The position numbers were made by a program, and so were the translations under genes. Below are positions 26,205-38,923 of a DNA stretch of 64,000 bases, piece after piece. The number at the start of each line of letters is the position of its first letter. The first letter of the stretch is position 1. Location of the stretch: contig JAJOZX010000198.1 in assembly GCA_023014485.1 (NCBI GenBank), positions 132,501 to 196,500 of the forward strand, read 5' to 3'. The notes under the pieces are model-generated. The model ran no database searches. It saw nothing but the letters and a program-made list of their open reading frames with translations, and was not told the DNA's origin. The stretch is from Bathynomus jamesi. Lineage: Eukaryota > Arthropoda > Malacostraca > Isopoda > Cirolanidae.

Positions 26205-29200
26205 AAACAATTTGAAGGTTCTATCCTTAAATGCTCGTAGCCTACGAAATAAAATAAACGAATTTTTTTTCTTTAATTGCTTGTAAAGACTATGATTTAA
26301 TTGCGATAAATGAGTCGTGGCTTAGCACTAAAACACGTGACTTTGTAGGGGAGTATCAAATTAAAGGTTATAGACTTTTTGTTAAAAAACAGAATAGGTA
26401 GGCGAGGAGGCGGTGTTATGTGTATATCAAAGATAATATTGCGAACGTTATAGAAGTAAAGCACACAATTCCAGAACCGATAGATTCGACTACCTTAGGT
26501 TAGCTTCCGCCCGAATTGTTCATTCTGACGAAGGTCAAGCTTTTCACTCCACCTTAGACCTACAGTTTAACGTGGAATCCGAACCACGCCCCATCAACAG
26601 CCCAGCGTCTTAACCACTAGGCCACCTAGGGTACCCATTTATCTACCAACCACTTTCTTTGTTGTATGGAAGGATGAACAGCTGGGTTTTGCTGCGCGCC
26701 GGCTGCCGTCGGGTCTCGAACCCTGGGCCGATGGATTCGTAGTCAGCGACGCTAACCACTACACCACCGAGGCGCAAAATAGCAAAACAGCTGATACGGA
26801 CGAATCGTTATATCGTGAACTAAAGAGAATAATCGGTAGTGAGCAGGCTTTAGTTATGGGTGACTTTAATTGCGCCAACGTGAATTACGATACAATGCAG
26901 GGAGACGCGGAAGGTAATCGTTTAGTTAATTTTCTCGAGGATGATAGCTTTCTTATTCAAAAGGTTGGGGAACCTACGAGGTTGGACAGTATTTTAGATT
27001 TAGTAATAACTACGGATGATAAGCTAATTACTGATCTTGAAGTAATAGAACCGTTAAGCAATAGCGATCACAATATGGTAGAGTTTGTCCTCTCAGTAAG
27101 TCACTCGAAACCAGCTAACTCAACAAAAATTCCTACCTTCCAGCACGCAGACTTTTGTAAATTTCGAAATAAATTGTCACACGTCAAGTGGGAAAACGTA
27201 ATGGGGAACTCCAACGCAAAACTAATGTGGGAATCGTTTGAAACAGTATTTAGGACTATAAATGAGGAATGTGTACTGTACAAAATTAAGCGTGCGAAAG
27301 TAAACAACAAGCTCTTGTGGTTTACTTCTAGAGTAGGAGACATTATAAAGAGTAGAGATAGGGCTTATAGGCTACATAAGTGGGATAAAGACAATTTGTG
27401 GTTACGAAATAACTACATATCTCTAAGACGTGAAGCGAAAAGTGTAATAAAAAAGTCCAAGCGCGAATTTGAAATCTCCATAGCTTGTGACGGTAAAGAA
27501 AACCCTAAGCGATTCTTTCAATACGTCAAAATAGAAATCCAGTAAAAAGTGTCTTGGGGCCGTTCAAAAATGTTAACGGAGATCTAGTTTCTGAAAGCAA
27601 GGAAATGGCTACCTTGCTAAACGAATTTTTTACGTCAGTTTTTACTATAGAAGATGTAACGAATATCCCTACGGTCATAGACATAATACCTTTTGATAAT
27701 GGTAATATTTTGGATAATTGTGGTTAGTGAAGGGGAGGTAATGCGCTATATTGATAAAATGAAAACGCGTAAATCCGGGGCCGGATTCATATATCCCATA
27801 CAACTAAAGAATTAAAAGATAGCATTGTTGTGCCGCTAACAAAGATTTTTAATGCGTCTATTTCTGAGGGGTGCGCACCAGATAATTTCAAGTTAGCAAA
27901 CATAACACCTATCTTTAAGAAAGGCGATAAAGGTGCGGCGGGAAATTATAGGCCAATCAGTTTAACGTCTGTTGTAGGTAAGCTACTGGAATCGATAATT
28001 AGGGATCGTATAGTCGAACACTTAGAATTGCATAACTTAGAAATACGCAGCACGGTTTTAGGCGAAACAAATCTTGCTTAACTAATCTTTTAGAATTTTT
28101 TCAAAGCGTGGTTGACGTTTACGATAGTCATCGGGCGGTTGATGCAGTGTATTTAGATTTTCAAAAAGCGTTTGACACCGTACCGCACGAAAGACTCATT
28201 GAAAAAACTAAGGCTCATGGAATCAGGGGTGTAGTAATAAATTGGATAGAAGAGTGGTTGCGAGGTAGGAAACCGAGTGTGGTCGTTGATGGAGCGGAGT
28301 CGTGTTGGGCTAATGTAGCGAGTGGCGTTCCTCAGGGTTCTGTATTGGGCCCCTTGCTTTTTCTTATATATATTAACGATTTAGATGTCGGCCTAGTCAG
28401 TACAGTTTCAAAGTTTGCGGATGACACGAAGCTGGGTGGTAGGGCGATTAATGACGAAGATAGAGGTAAAATCCAGGAAGATCTGAATAAAATCGTTGAT
28501 TGGTCAGTCACATGGCAAATGAGATTTAACGTCGATAAGTGCAAAATTTTACATATAGCTTCGCGTAACGGTAATTTTGCGTATAGTATGTCAGGGAAAG
28601 AGTTAACAAGCGTAGAGCAGGAAAAAGATTTAGGAGTTATAGTCACTGGTGACTTAAAAGTAGCGAAACAAAGTACAGCAGCGGTCAATAAAGCGAACAA
28701 AGTGTTAGGTTTTATAGCTCGGAATTTTGAGTACAAATCGCGCGATATTATTGTTCCTCCTTATAAACCATTAGTTAGACCCCATTTGGAGTACGCGATC
28801 CATTTTTGGAATCCGCATATGCGAAAAGATATAGACAAACTCGAAAGAGTTCAAAGACGAGCAACTAAGATGATTCCGTCGCTTAGGTCAAAGTCGTACG
28901 AAGGATAGGCTTAAAGAGTTAAAATTGACTACACTCGAGACTAGGAGGCTAAGGAGTGATCTAATCCAGGTTTTCAAAATTATGAATGGGTTCGATAACG
29001 TAGATAGAGATATAGGGTAGCTTTTCCGAAATATCTCAAAAGGACTAGAAATAACGGGTGTAAGTTGACAAGTAGAAGGTTCGAGACAGCAGTTGCCAAA
29101 AAACTTTTTTACACATAGAATAGTAAATAGCTGGAATAGTTTGTCGGTAGAAGTAATTAGTAGCACGTCTATAAACATGCTTAAAAATCGATTAGACGCA

Positions 29201-29250
29201 TATGTTGATAGATTGGGTATAGTTTAAGGTAATAAAATTAAGGCTTTGTG
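26205..29250 (+). pseudogene. CR1-like LINE ORF2 (endonuclease and reverse transcriptase), broken
   Basis: It begins NLKVLSLNARSLRNK (APE endonuclease start). It is split by a SINE at 26503-26775 and resumes with VMGDFNCANVNY and SNSDHNMVEF (endonuclease). A +1 frame change lies near 27525. Reverse transcriptase motifs follow: NYRPISLTSVVGKLLE, VYLDFQKAFDTVPHERL, GVPQGSVLGPLLFLIYIND and the catalytic FADDTKL (about 28416). The C-terminal TKMIPSLRSK tail and WNSLSVEVI continue in another frame to about 29226. The 3' tail 29227-29390 ends at (TA)n. Several frame changes make it inactive, but the domain order is complete. Confidence 0.88.
26503..26775 (-). mobile_element. Dimeric tRNA-derived SINE, copy 3, inserted in the LINE
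   Basis: A near-identical relative of copies 1 and 4: minus-strand A-box GTGGTTAGCGTCGC, B-box GGTTCGAGACCC, then a second module with GTGGTTAAGACGC and GGTTCGGATTCC. It interrupts the endonuclease domain of the CR1-like LINE and so is younger than that insertion. Confidence 0.88.
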
Positions 29251-29386
29251 GTTCGGAACCCACGTAAAATTGTAGGTCCCCTCCGCCACCACGGAGGACA
29301 TGCACAATACACAATTACGAACACAGTTAGGTAGACCAGCCATGAGTGGATCCTAGGGTCTTTGTTGGTCTGAAACATTATAATAT

Positions 29387-29391
<5 letters not shown>

Positions 29392-29448
<57 letters not shown>
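29392..29448. repeat. (TA)n tract
   Basis: Pure TA immediately after the LINE 3' tail. Confidence 0.95.
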
Positions 29449-29449
<1 letters not shown>

Positions 29450-30208
29450 TATATCAATTACTGAAAACTGGTCAAGGCCAAATGCTGGATACTCGTGAAT
29501 ATAAATAATGAAATACCTTTAATATTATTCTGAGATTTATACAGAATTTTATAATATTTGAAGGTAATTTAATTAATTTTAAAACAGTGAAATGAAAAAA
29601 TTTCTCTTCTTATTTTAATTAAACATTTTGCTATTTGTTGTTTTCATAAGTTCCCCTTTAATTATTTAATAGCAAAGATTTAGATAATGTTTTAGAATTA
29701 TTTCATATTTACATCGAAAAGGAAAAGGTATTAAACGCTTTTTATTAATAAAAAATGTCGCTATACTTCGAGATACGTTTCGATTTAGTACCAAGTTCTT
29801 ATTAAAGTCAAGTCTTTTAAAATATTTCGTGATTCGCGATTTTAGTACTTATATCTGATGTGAATAAGGACGTTATTATAATGAAAACCGTTTTTTAGTT
29901 GACAAAATTAAGTCACAAGTGTATGACACATTTCATGATACAAAGAAATTACTAATGTCATTTACGCGTCACCCCACCCAACCACCCACCCCCGACTCAC
30001 TCGTTAGATCAATTTTTACAATTCATTTGATATGATTTACACGCTTCAGTCATTCGCTGTATTGCCCCCAAAATGGGTCTTTCATATCCAAACCAAAGTC
30101 GTATGAAAATTGTCTATTCAATTTCTACAGATTAAAGTAGACATTAAATAGAGAATTCTCAGGCTTTAAATTTTGTGTACAAAATAATTATGTAAATGCA
30201 AAGGTCAA
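29449..30208. other. No gene seen
   Basis: AT-rich DNA without a repeat or coding signal that I recognise. Confidence 0.5.
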
Positions 30209-30313
30209 ATTATGATAATAAAAACCTACTCTAATAGACAGAGTTTATTTCCACAACAGTTTCGATGCCCACTGACATCCTCTTCGAGTGGCTTTTTATT
30301 ATCATAATTATGT
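30209..30313. repeat. Small inverted-repeat unit with hammerhead-like centre
   Basis: TATGATAATAAAA faces TTTTTATTATCATAATTA. Between them the minus strand reads CTCGAAGAG, a GATG/CATC stem and GAAAC (30260-30263 on the plus strand is TTTC). The layout is like the other palindromic repeats, but the CTGANGA box is imperfect. Confidence 0.5.
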
Positions 30314-31195
30314 AAACCAAAAATTTCTTTTATGACGTTGCTTCCATGGCACAAAGGCAGTTTTCAATTTGTTATTTGAATGGGGTCTTAATTAACGGGG
30401 ATAACACCGATGCAGAGTTCCCCTTCATGAGGAGCTCGGGTGTTGAGCGAGGTTGGACCACGTTGGACTCGAGTCACTGCTGAGTAGGTAGGAATGAATT
30501 CCCGTATTGCTATTCTTACTTTGGACTAAAGTAATACTGGGAGTTATGATTCACAACTGGGGTTATATATATATATATATATGTTACTTTATGTGAGTTT
30601 GAACGACGGTTCAGGGTCGACCCGCTATCGAGTCAACCCCTCTACAGCATCCCGCCTCATTTGTCGATTTATCTGTCTATAAAATTTTTATTTCTAAATC
30701 AACAAAATATTGAATATAAAATTTGAATTATATTACAAAAACAAAAACAACATATATATATATATATACACACACACATATATATAGTATATAACAACAC
30801 CAAACCTTGTATAAGATAAAGTTAAATAATCAGACTAGTCCTCTTTTCATCATTTTTTATTGACAAACACTTTTCGATCTTCCTTTACCAAAGTTAAGAC
30901 TTTTTCCCATCGTTTCACGCCCTGGAAAATGGATGTACACGGGACAAGTTTTACGCACGAAGTCTCAGAGAAGGACCCCCCCCCCCCTCTCCCTCTCCCA
31001 ACTTCCTTTCTTCGCTTCCCTTAAATTTAAAACTAAACCGGAAGTTAAGCATTAGGTCCAGATAAAGTAGTTGGCGGGTGTGTCAGTACTTTTTAGTACT
31101 TCTCAATGGCAGTTTGGTAAGCCTATGGAGGTGGCCTTTTCAAAATACTTAAAATTGAAAGTAAAATAAACCTGATGGCAATCTATATATACATA
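30314..31195. other. No gene; second copy of the short dispersed repeat at 30583-30672
   Basis: GTTACTTTATGTGAGTTTGA and GGTTCAGGGTCGACCCGC repeat the text of 22480-22572. The rest is AT-rich DNA with TA/CA runs at 30751-30786. Confidence 0.55.
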
Positions 31196-31433
31196 TACAG
31201 AGGGTTGCCAAAAGTAAATAGACAACTTTGGTCTTTTCCCAAAGCCTTGATTTGATAATAAAAGTTAGTCAATGATACCACGAGACTTATTAAATCAATA
31301 TATTTAGAATCGCTTAGCATTCCTCTTTGTATTATGTAAAGCTGACACACTTCCTGGCAATCCATTGATGAGCTTTGCTATTTGTTCTTGAGGACAAGCA
31401 GCGTGATGTCTATTTACTTATGTTAACACTGTA
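31196..31433. mobile_element. Mariner/Tc1-type MITE
   Basis: The left end CAGAGGGTTGCCAAAAGTAA and the right end, read inverted, CAGTGTTAACATAAGTAAAT share AAGTAAATAGACA, with TA flanks. It is 238 bp with no transposase. Confidence 0.7.
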
Positions 31434-31439
31434 TATATA

Positions 31440-31514
31440 TACAGGGTGTCCATAAATTATATTTACAAATTAATTTCAATTGAATTTGTAAAAATAATTT
31501 ATAGATACCCTGTA
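31440..31514. mobile_element. 75-bp mariner-end palindrome MITE
   Basis: TACAGGGTGTCCATAAATTA faces TAATTTATAGATACCCTGTA. The two ends meet with only a short AT core. TA flanks. Confidence 0.8.
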
Positions 31515-31714
31515 TAAGGAAAAAAAATATAGTTTTAATTAAAGTTAAAAGAGCATTTTTGTGTTAACCACATCACGTTTACTAATGGTTGGATGTAGGA
31601 GAGAATCAGTTTAATGATAAATTGAAAAAGCTTTCGAGTCCCTTTTAACAGTCCAATGGCGAAAACTTTCGACAGGTTTTAGTGTTCTGCAAATATATAT
31701 ATATAATATATATA

Positions 31715-31866
31715 TATATATAGGCACTATTGCGTTAGAACGAAAATATCACGACTTAACCTAACCAATTGTCAAGGGCACACAGTTGACCTAACCGGGC
31801 ATTCAATTAACCTAACCTTGTTAGGTTGTTGGGTTGGGATACCCAACTTTCAATAGTGCCTATATA
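31715..31866. repeat. Inverted repeat related to the 44.9-kb palindrome family
   Basis: TAGGCACTATTG faces CAATAGTGCCTA. Inside are GAAAATATCACGACTTAACC and CAATTGTCAAGGGC, shared with the palindromes at 44945-45125 and 47762-47966. Confidence 0.75.
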
Positions 31867-31924
31867 TATATATATGGGCTGAATTTCATGAATTTGTGGG
31901 TTGGCATCATATATTAATATATAT

Positions 31925-34784
31925 ATATAAGAAAGAGGGGCCGGAGGCGAATGCCCGCAAAAACGCCTCTCTCCCCATGGAGTAAAAAGAGAGCCAAAAT
32001 CAAGGCCCAAGCTTTTCGAGATTCCTGGACACTCTGCGTTTGAAAGATTGGAGGTCGTAGACATGGGGAAAGATAGATTAAGTAAGATTGTTCCAGAGTT
32101 CACCGGTTGAGTAGATGAAAGATAGAAAATACCGTTTAATCCTCGCGTTAGAGAGTTGGACAGAAAAGGAATGAGAATATGCCAAAAGTCTGGTACTGAG
32201 TGCCTCCTTAAAGGAGGAGGCATGCAGTTAGAGATTTCAGAAGAGCAGTGTCCGTCATAATGGCGATAGTAAAGAGAGAGTGAGGCAACATTGTTGCGAA
32301 GAGAGAGGGATTGAAGACAGTCAGTAAGTGGCGGGGAACTGATGAGACGAAAAGCCTTTGATTTCACCCGGTCAAGTAGAGCTGTGTGGGTTGAGCCACC
32401 CCACGCATGAGAAGTATACTCCATACACGGGCTGACGAGACCCCTGTACAGAGACAGCAACTGAGTTAGGGTGAAGAAACTGCGGAGCCGGTACAGCACA
32501 CCTAACCTAAACTGTTTTAGAAAGAGAGTATATGTGATCTTTCCAGGAAAGATCACGAGGAAAGAAAACACCAAGAATGTTAAGAGAAGAGGAAGGATTA
32601 AGTTGTGTATTGTTGAAGGTAAGGAGTTAGTCGTGTGAAAGAGTGTGACAAGTACACAGATGAAGGAACTGAGTTTCTGAGGCAGTGAAAGCCACGAGGT
32701 TTTCTCTATCTCAATCAGGGATACCTGAGAGATCAGAAGTCAAGTCCATCATAGCCGTTCCATGCGAAGCACAGAGTGACCGTGTATAGGATAGGAAGTG
32801 CCACTTAATAAATCATTGATAAATAAAAGAAAAAGAGTGGGTGACAGGACAGAACCCTGGAGAACACCCTTAATAATAGCTTTAGGAGAAGAACAGTGGC
32901 CATCTACAACCGCAGCTATAGATCGGCCAGAAAGGAAATCAGAGATGAAGGCACAGATAGATGGATAGAAACTGAAATGAGGGCAGTTTGGAAAGTAAGG
33001 CTTTGTTCGAGACTTTATCAAAAGATTTTGATATGTCTAACGCAATAGCAAAGGTTTCACCTAAATCCCGAAAGGAGGATGACCAATAGTCAGAGAGATA
33101 TGCAAGAAGATCACTAGTAGAGCGTCCCTTCCGGAACCTATACTGACGATCTGAAAGAAGATTACAAGAAGAGAGGCGTTTAAAAATCTTCCTGTTAAGA
33201 ATAGATTAAAAAACTTTAGAAAGGCTTAGAAATGACAGTAGTTGAACGATAGCTGGAGGATTGAGAGCGGTCACCCTACTTTGGGACAGGCTGATTGAAA
33301 GCAAATTTTTAGCAGGAAGGAAAAGTACCAGATGAGAGATAAAGACGAAAGAGTTTGCTTGGGCAGAGTGTCAGCACAGGAGCACAGTTCTTGAGACTAA
33401 CAGGAGGGATACGCCTTCCTAGAGTTGAGCCTAGATATGAAAGAAAAAACATCTTTGGAAGCGATTCTAATTTCAGACATAATTAAGTCAGAGGGAGGAG
33501 TAGATGCAGGAATAGCACCTAATCGCATGGTTGAGTTGGGGGGCGGGGGGAGTTTGAGCGAAGAATTCAGATTTATCGGGAGAAGAGATGCCAACTGACC
33601 CATGGGGATAGAAAAGAGGAGGGAAAGAAGAAGAAGAAAAAAAGAAAAAGAAGTAAAGTTGTTGAAGAGGTTCTTGACTAGGTGCCAGAAAGAGCGAGAA
33701 GAATTAGAATCAGATAGGTTTTCACAGTTTTGTCTGATGAAGGAATTTTTGGCGAGTCGAAGAACAGATTTTGTACGATTTCGGGCAGAAATATAGGCTA
33801 AGTGAGAGTCAGGAGTTGGAAAGCCTCCTCTCTGTTGCGGACAGAATTAGAACAAACAAAGTTAAACCAAGGTTTTTTGCATTAGTAGTAGGAATAGAAT
33901 ATGGAATACACGCCTCCATGCCAGAGAGAATTATCTTCATTCGTTCATTGCACTCGGAGGGGCCCCGGCTACGGGAGCAGTAATCATTCCATGGGAAATC
34001 AGAAAGGTACTGCCTGAGGGCCTCCCAATCAGCGGTGCCAAAGTGCCAAAGGCGCCTCCTCTTGGGAGGATCTAGAGCCCGAATGGAATGATAGGACAGG
34101 AAACAGATAAAAGATTATGGTCGGAGGAGCCCAACGGAGAAAAACGTTTGACAGAATAGAAAGGAGGATGAGTGATGAGAAATAAATCCAGAATGTTGGG
34201 CCTATCTCCAAGGAGATCGGGTTACGAGTAGGGTGCTGTACAATCTGCCCTAGGTCATTCAGGATACAGAAGTTGTATGTTAGTTCACCATGGCTGTCAG
34301 TGAAATGGGAGGAAAGCCAAAAGTGGTGGTGAACATTGAAATCTCCTAAAATGGAAATTTCAGCAAAAGGAGAGTGGGATAGAATGTATTCCACTTTGGA
34401 AGTGAGGGAGTCGAAGGATTTTAGATAGTCAGTAGAATTAGGAGAAAGGTAGACAGCGCAGATGCACTTAGTTTGAGATTGGCCGTAGCCAGAGTATATA
34501 GAATTTGGAGGATTAAAATTCGGAAATACGAGAGCAAGTTAGGTCGTTGCGTACATATAAGGCAACATTCACCTTTAGAATGAAATTGAGTACAGAAAAA
34601 ATAGGAGGGTACAAAAAAAAAGAGGTGTTTGGAACGACTGACAGTAACCAGAGTTTCAGTGAGGAAGAGAAAGTGAGATTTAGAGGAGAGGTGATGTTTA
34701 ACAAACTGACAATTTGAGGATAGGCCACGAATGTTGCAGAAGAAGTTTATGAAAAGTGAATAAGGTAGAGGCTCAGAACATCTC

Positions 34785-34785
<1 letters not shown>
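31925..34785 (-). pseudogene. Jockey-like LINE ORF2, degenerate
   Basis: Read on the minus strand from about 34780: endonuclease start NIRGLSSNCQFVKHHL and LTETLV, then ISILGDFNVHHHFWL and [14 protein letters not shown]. Reverse transcriptase pieces include FISDFLSGRS and LQGSVLSPTLFLLFINDLLS (32800-33020); the YADD-type motif is damaged. The C-terminal region MEYTSHAWGGSTHTALLDRV, KAFRLISSPPLTDCLQSL and a final GISKSLGLDFGSLF ends near 31940. Many frame changes and stops make it inactive. A 3' fragment of the same family is at 21245. The C-terminal text resembles Jockey-like LINEs I associate with decapods. Confidence 0.85.
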
Positions 34786-34854
<69 letters not shown>

Positions 34855-34855
34855 A
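34786..34855. repeat. (TA)n(TG)n microsatellite
   Basis: A compound dinucleotide tract at the 5' edge of the minus-strand LINE. Confidence 0.95.
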
Positions 34856-35398
34856 TGTTGAAACATACATGACATTACTATACGACTATTTTTCCTGCAT
34901 AGAAAGACTGTGTTAATGTTTATATACATGTTAAAGGTAAAGTAATTCCAATACAGTTCCTTTTTGTTTGTTTGTAACAGCCTTCTTTTGGAAATTTAAA
35001 AAATCAGTGGTAGTGTTCCAAACCTGATATTAGAACACGAAGCGGTACTCGTGTCTCCTGCAGAAGCGATGCATCTTATCCGTTGCGTTATCCATTTCTT
35101 CAGTTGCGACGTCACTTTTTGCGTGTGAAGGTGACATCGTCATCAGTTTACAGCCGTTTTTCAAAATTCACCTTTGTATCGAGGGAATCTGAAATGGTTT
35201 CCTTTTCAGTTTCAACCATTGGAAATGACTTCACATTTCTGAATTCCATTATCCGAAATGGTGATCACGAAAAACAATGAAAAGTTTTAGAAAGGGGCGT
35301 GCTATGTAAGGGGCGTGCTATGTAAGGGCGTGAGAAGTGGAAATGTGAATTTCATAAGTCTGTTTCATAATATTAACTGTGATTATATAAAACGGACT

Positions 35399-35430
<32 letters not shown>
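34856..35430. other. No gene seen
   Basis: Positions 35083-35280 are open and of normal complexity, but give no recognised protein. GGGGCGTGCTATGTAA is duplicated at 35294-35330. Confidence 0.45.
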
Positions 35431-35437
<7 letters not shown>

Positions 35438-35515
35438 CAGGTACAACAAATCGATGAATCGGTACAGAATTTAAATTCTGTACCGACTCATCGATTTTTT
35501 GTACCTGGTATTCAA
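35431..35515. repeat. Short palindrome (MITE-like)
   Basis: CCAGGTACAACAAATCGATG faces CATCGATTTTTTGTACCTGG, with centre GAATTTAAATTC. (TA)n lies on the left. Non-coding. Confidence 0.8.
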
Positions 35516-35809
35516 TACATTAAAACCAAGCTCACCCTCTCGTCTATTGTTAATTTTCCAGCCATCCCCTACCTAAAAGAAAAAATAATATATTATAATC
35601 AACACTGAAAATTCCTATGATGCGCGATTTTTGCGCCACCCTATATATATATATAATATAATAAAAGTCAAACAAATTGTAAATATATTTATACAGTATA
35701 TGCCATTTATTTTACAGGTCACTTGTTTTTGAAGTATGCTTTGAAAATATGTAAAATATATACATATTGTTTACATATCTTGGTCTTTCACTGTAGATGC
35801 TAAACAAAA

Positions 35810-36711
35810 ATGTCCTCCGACGCATTCAATGCAGTTTCAAGTCGAAAACTTAACCGTGTCCGCTTCTTAGCTCGAAATTCTGGGCAAAGACAACTTAAAT
35901 CTGAAATAGAGTTTCACCAGAAACGGTTGCGGAAGGATTCGAGAGCATTCTCTCAAAGAGTTCTACTTTACCTCGCGGAAAGCTCTCAAAAGCGACATCA
36001 GCGTGAAACGAGGATTTCAAAATTAACTCAAATGTTTAATGTATGTTTAGATGAAGCCGAACCGCGAATGACCGCTTATCCTTCTAAGAAGAAGACGAAC
36101 GAAACCCAGGAAAGAAGTGGAGTGAAAATAGAACCGCGCAAAGCGGCGTCCATACACGAAGAAACAGAGAGACAAAAACTTCAACGTGGCAGTAGCGTTG
36201 TTTCAGAGGCGTCTAACCCGTCTTTAGGAGAGGAAGACAACCAATGCCCAGATTCTTCACAAAGGGCACGTGCTTTGTCCATGGGAATTCTTGAGGAAGT
36301 TTCTGAAGCTGAGAAACGAAGACTTTCTGCTCCTGAAGTAGTGGTAACGCCCGTTGCCAAACAGACTGTCACTTCTTTCTCTACCGAAAGCTCAAAAGAA
36401 GAGGACGGTAAAGATGTTTCCCCTCCTCGTCTGACGCCTCAAAATTCAGTCTCAGAAGTTGAAGATACTCCAATTACCCCGGCTAGCGTAAGTCCTTCTT
36501 CAGGCTCTTCCCCCTTACGTCTTCCTCGAGAGAAGACAGGTTCGTTCTCATCGCGAGGACATTCAAAGTCCACCTTCAAGACTTATTCTCGGACTCCTTT
36601 TCTTCTGAAGCGAATAGGAAGTCACGACAGCTCCGCGAGCAGAAAGAAAATTTCGAAGCAAGAACAACCAATCCCGTATGAGGAAATTCCTAATCCATTA
36701 CAAGATCAAAG
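35810..36711 (+). CDS. Exon of an unrecognised Ser-rich, basic protein
   Basis: An exon of 902 bases (300 codons plus two bases) begins ATGTCCTCCGAC in good context (ACAAAAATG), shortly after a splice acceptor (CTTTCACTGTAG, 35794). It ends at CAAAG|GTAAGATC. The N-terminal 90 residues are basic and probably helical (KLNRVRFLARN, EIEFHQKRLRKD, QRVLLYLAESS). The rest is Ser/Pro/Glu-rich and looks disordered, with KRRLSAPE and SPSSGSSPLR typical of phosphorylated linkers. No known domain or membrane segment was seen. Even codon use and no internal stop over 900 bases support a real gene. The donor leaves phase 2, so the exons at 45810 and 45962 could join only through an intermediate exon. Function unknown. 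Confidence 0.65.
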
Positions 36712-37127
36712 GTAAGATCAACATTTTGACTTTTATCAATAAGAAAGGAGTAACACGTTGTCACCCGTTTTCCAAACGATGGCGACACTTGCTAACTTTC
36801 AAATCCACCCAAAATAACCACCTTTCCTGAACTTGCAAAATCCTCCAAGTTATTGAGATTTATTACACAATTTGAGTAAGTTATCTGTGATTCTCTGTTT
36901 ACGAAATATGTAAAAGTGCTCAGTTAGCTCACACCCAATGTAATTTTCTTTCTTAGCTTGAGTCAGGAAAAATATTCCCAATTCAGCAATGAAAATTCTT
37001 TCAAATCAAGGTTTTTAGAGTTTCTTGCGTTTCGTTATATTAACGTCATTCTTATATTACCTTGTTAATCATCATTTTAATATGGTGTTTGATTACCCGG
37101 AAAGCAAATATTCCCTACTGCCCTGTG
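36712..37127 (+). other. Probable intron start, nothing recognised
   Basis: AT-rich DNA downstream of the donor at 36712. Confidence 0.5.
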
Positions 37128-38193
37128 CAGTAGGGAAGTAACTGTACTCAAGTAGCATTTTCAGAATCCACTTTCTAGAAAGTACAATTATTTTAAACTA
37201 CTCTTACTATAACTTAAGTACATTTTAAGAGAAAATATTGTACTTTAACCTAAGTACATTTTTACCGATATCTGTAAAGTAAAAAGTACTTTTCCCAAAC
37301 GTTTGGGAAATTTCCATGATTAAATCAAACAATCTAAGGAGGCAGACAGTGCGGGAATTTAATGCAGCCAATCACGCACCTTTGAGAACCAATTACACCG
37401 CACAACACAATTTATGTCCTTTGCATAAATTCTGCTGATTTATATGTATTTTGATGAGCTGATTGCAAATATGTTATTAATTTTTCTCTAACACCCACCA
37501 TTTTTCCAGAAAACTACGTTAATGTTTCACAAAAATTATCCAAATTATATCAAACGCGGTTCCAGGGAAGGTGGAATTCCAGTATGTTGGCTGAATATTG
37601 CTGGTTTCTCATTAGGGAAACTCCCGAGAGTATGTACAAAAGAAAAACATCAACAAAAAGATTTTAATTGTTGTTCTGATCTCGTAGTAATCATGTTGAG
37701 GTATTCAATATATTCTAATCTGTATATAAGAATTTTATTACACGTCCCTTCAAAACGGTGGGTGATATACATATTCTGACATCAGATTTGAACTCAGCTC
37801 ATCCAAATTTATAAAAAAATAACTTCGTTTTTTTTAAAGGACAGAAAAATGTTGTAATTTTGTTGTGTATTGTTATTGTTAAAGCTAAATTAGAGGTTGT
37901 GCTCGTAATAAAGTTTGTTGACCCATGTGTATTTATTTATTTCATTCTCTAATGAATATAATTAATATATAACTTATCGTTGTTATAAGGTAATGCTTAG
38001 CAATGTTATGTTTGAGATGCTAGTAGAGTACTTTTTACTTTTACTACTATGAGTATACTTTAAACACGGTACTTTTTTACTCTTACTGAAGTACAAATCA
38101 AGAATCGTACTTGTACTTCAACTAAAGTAAATGTTTGTCAAATTACATGTACTGTAACATAAGTAGCAAATTTCAGTACTTTGCACACTTCTG
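37128..38193. mobile_element. hAT-like non-autonomous element
   Basis: The right end, read inverted, is CAGAAGTGTGCAAAGTACTG, a widespread hAT terminus. The left end is CAGTAGGGAAGTAACTGTAC. Both ends are packed with AAGTAC/GTACTT words for about 150 bases. No 8-bp duplication is evident and no transposase frame survives. Confidence 0.6.
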
Positions 38194-38774
38194 ATTAAAG
38201 CCATTATCGAATTGTGTTAAAAATGTCTTGGAAATTGTTAGAAATATGTTACAAATGTGTTAGAAGTGTTAGAAATGTTTTCTTGTTTAGTTTGACGAAA
38301 GAATTTTTATTACGAATTGGGAATGTAGCCAATGAGAGCTCGAACAGCGCATTAGGCATTTTATGCCAAATTTTGATACATATCCGACACTTATCTGATC
38401 CTTCTTTTGTAAAGTTTAAAATAGATTCTCGACAACATTTAGTTCATAAAACGGTTCCATCCAGTTAGGACTTTTTCATACAACTGTTACGTATAGAATA
38501 CTATTATTAAGCGCAAATGAGACTCGACGCAAAAAGAATTATCTTGGTTGGATGGGTTTAGAATCAAATGATGATCTGAGAAAACTTTCAGTGAATTTCA
38601 ATGTCTGGCTGGAAATTCTATTTCAAGATGGCGTTTTCTTATTTTATTTGGTGAAATGAAAATAAGTAATAGATATTTAATGAAAATAAATCATTCCGTG
38701 ACATTCTTATTTTAATATAGGTAAAAAAATCGTTGAAATAGTTTACAGAGTGAGACACAAAACATTGCTATGTT
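38194..38774. other. No gene seen
   Basis: AT-rich DNA. TGTTAGAAATGTT-like words repeat at 38215-38280. Confidence 0.45.
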
Positions 38775-38862
38775 TTATAGGTCCATCGGTGACTCGAACC
38801 CGGGATCTCTAACTCCGAGTCGTGGGTGCTAACCATTAGGTTCGAATTTTGGTGGGGGATAT
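38775..38862 (-). mobile_element. tRNA-derived SINE head
   Basis: The minus strand reads TAATGGTTAGCACCCACGAC (A box) and CCCGGGTTCGAGTCACC (B box) at tRNA-like spacing. (TA)n follows. The acceptor stem is not tRNA-like, so this is a SINE rather than a tRNA gene. Confidence 0.6.
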
Positions 38863-38871
38863 TTGGCATAT

Positions 38872-38923
<52 letters not shown>

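Noticed and set aside
33602..33983. Plus-strand Lys/Arg-rich frames
   Set aside because: They are antisense to the minus-strand LINE and show no independent conservation.
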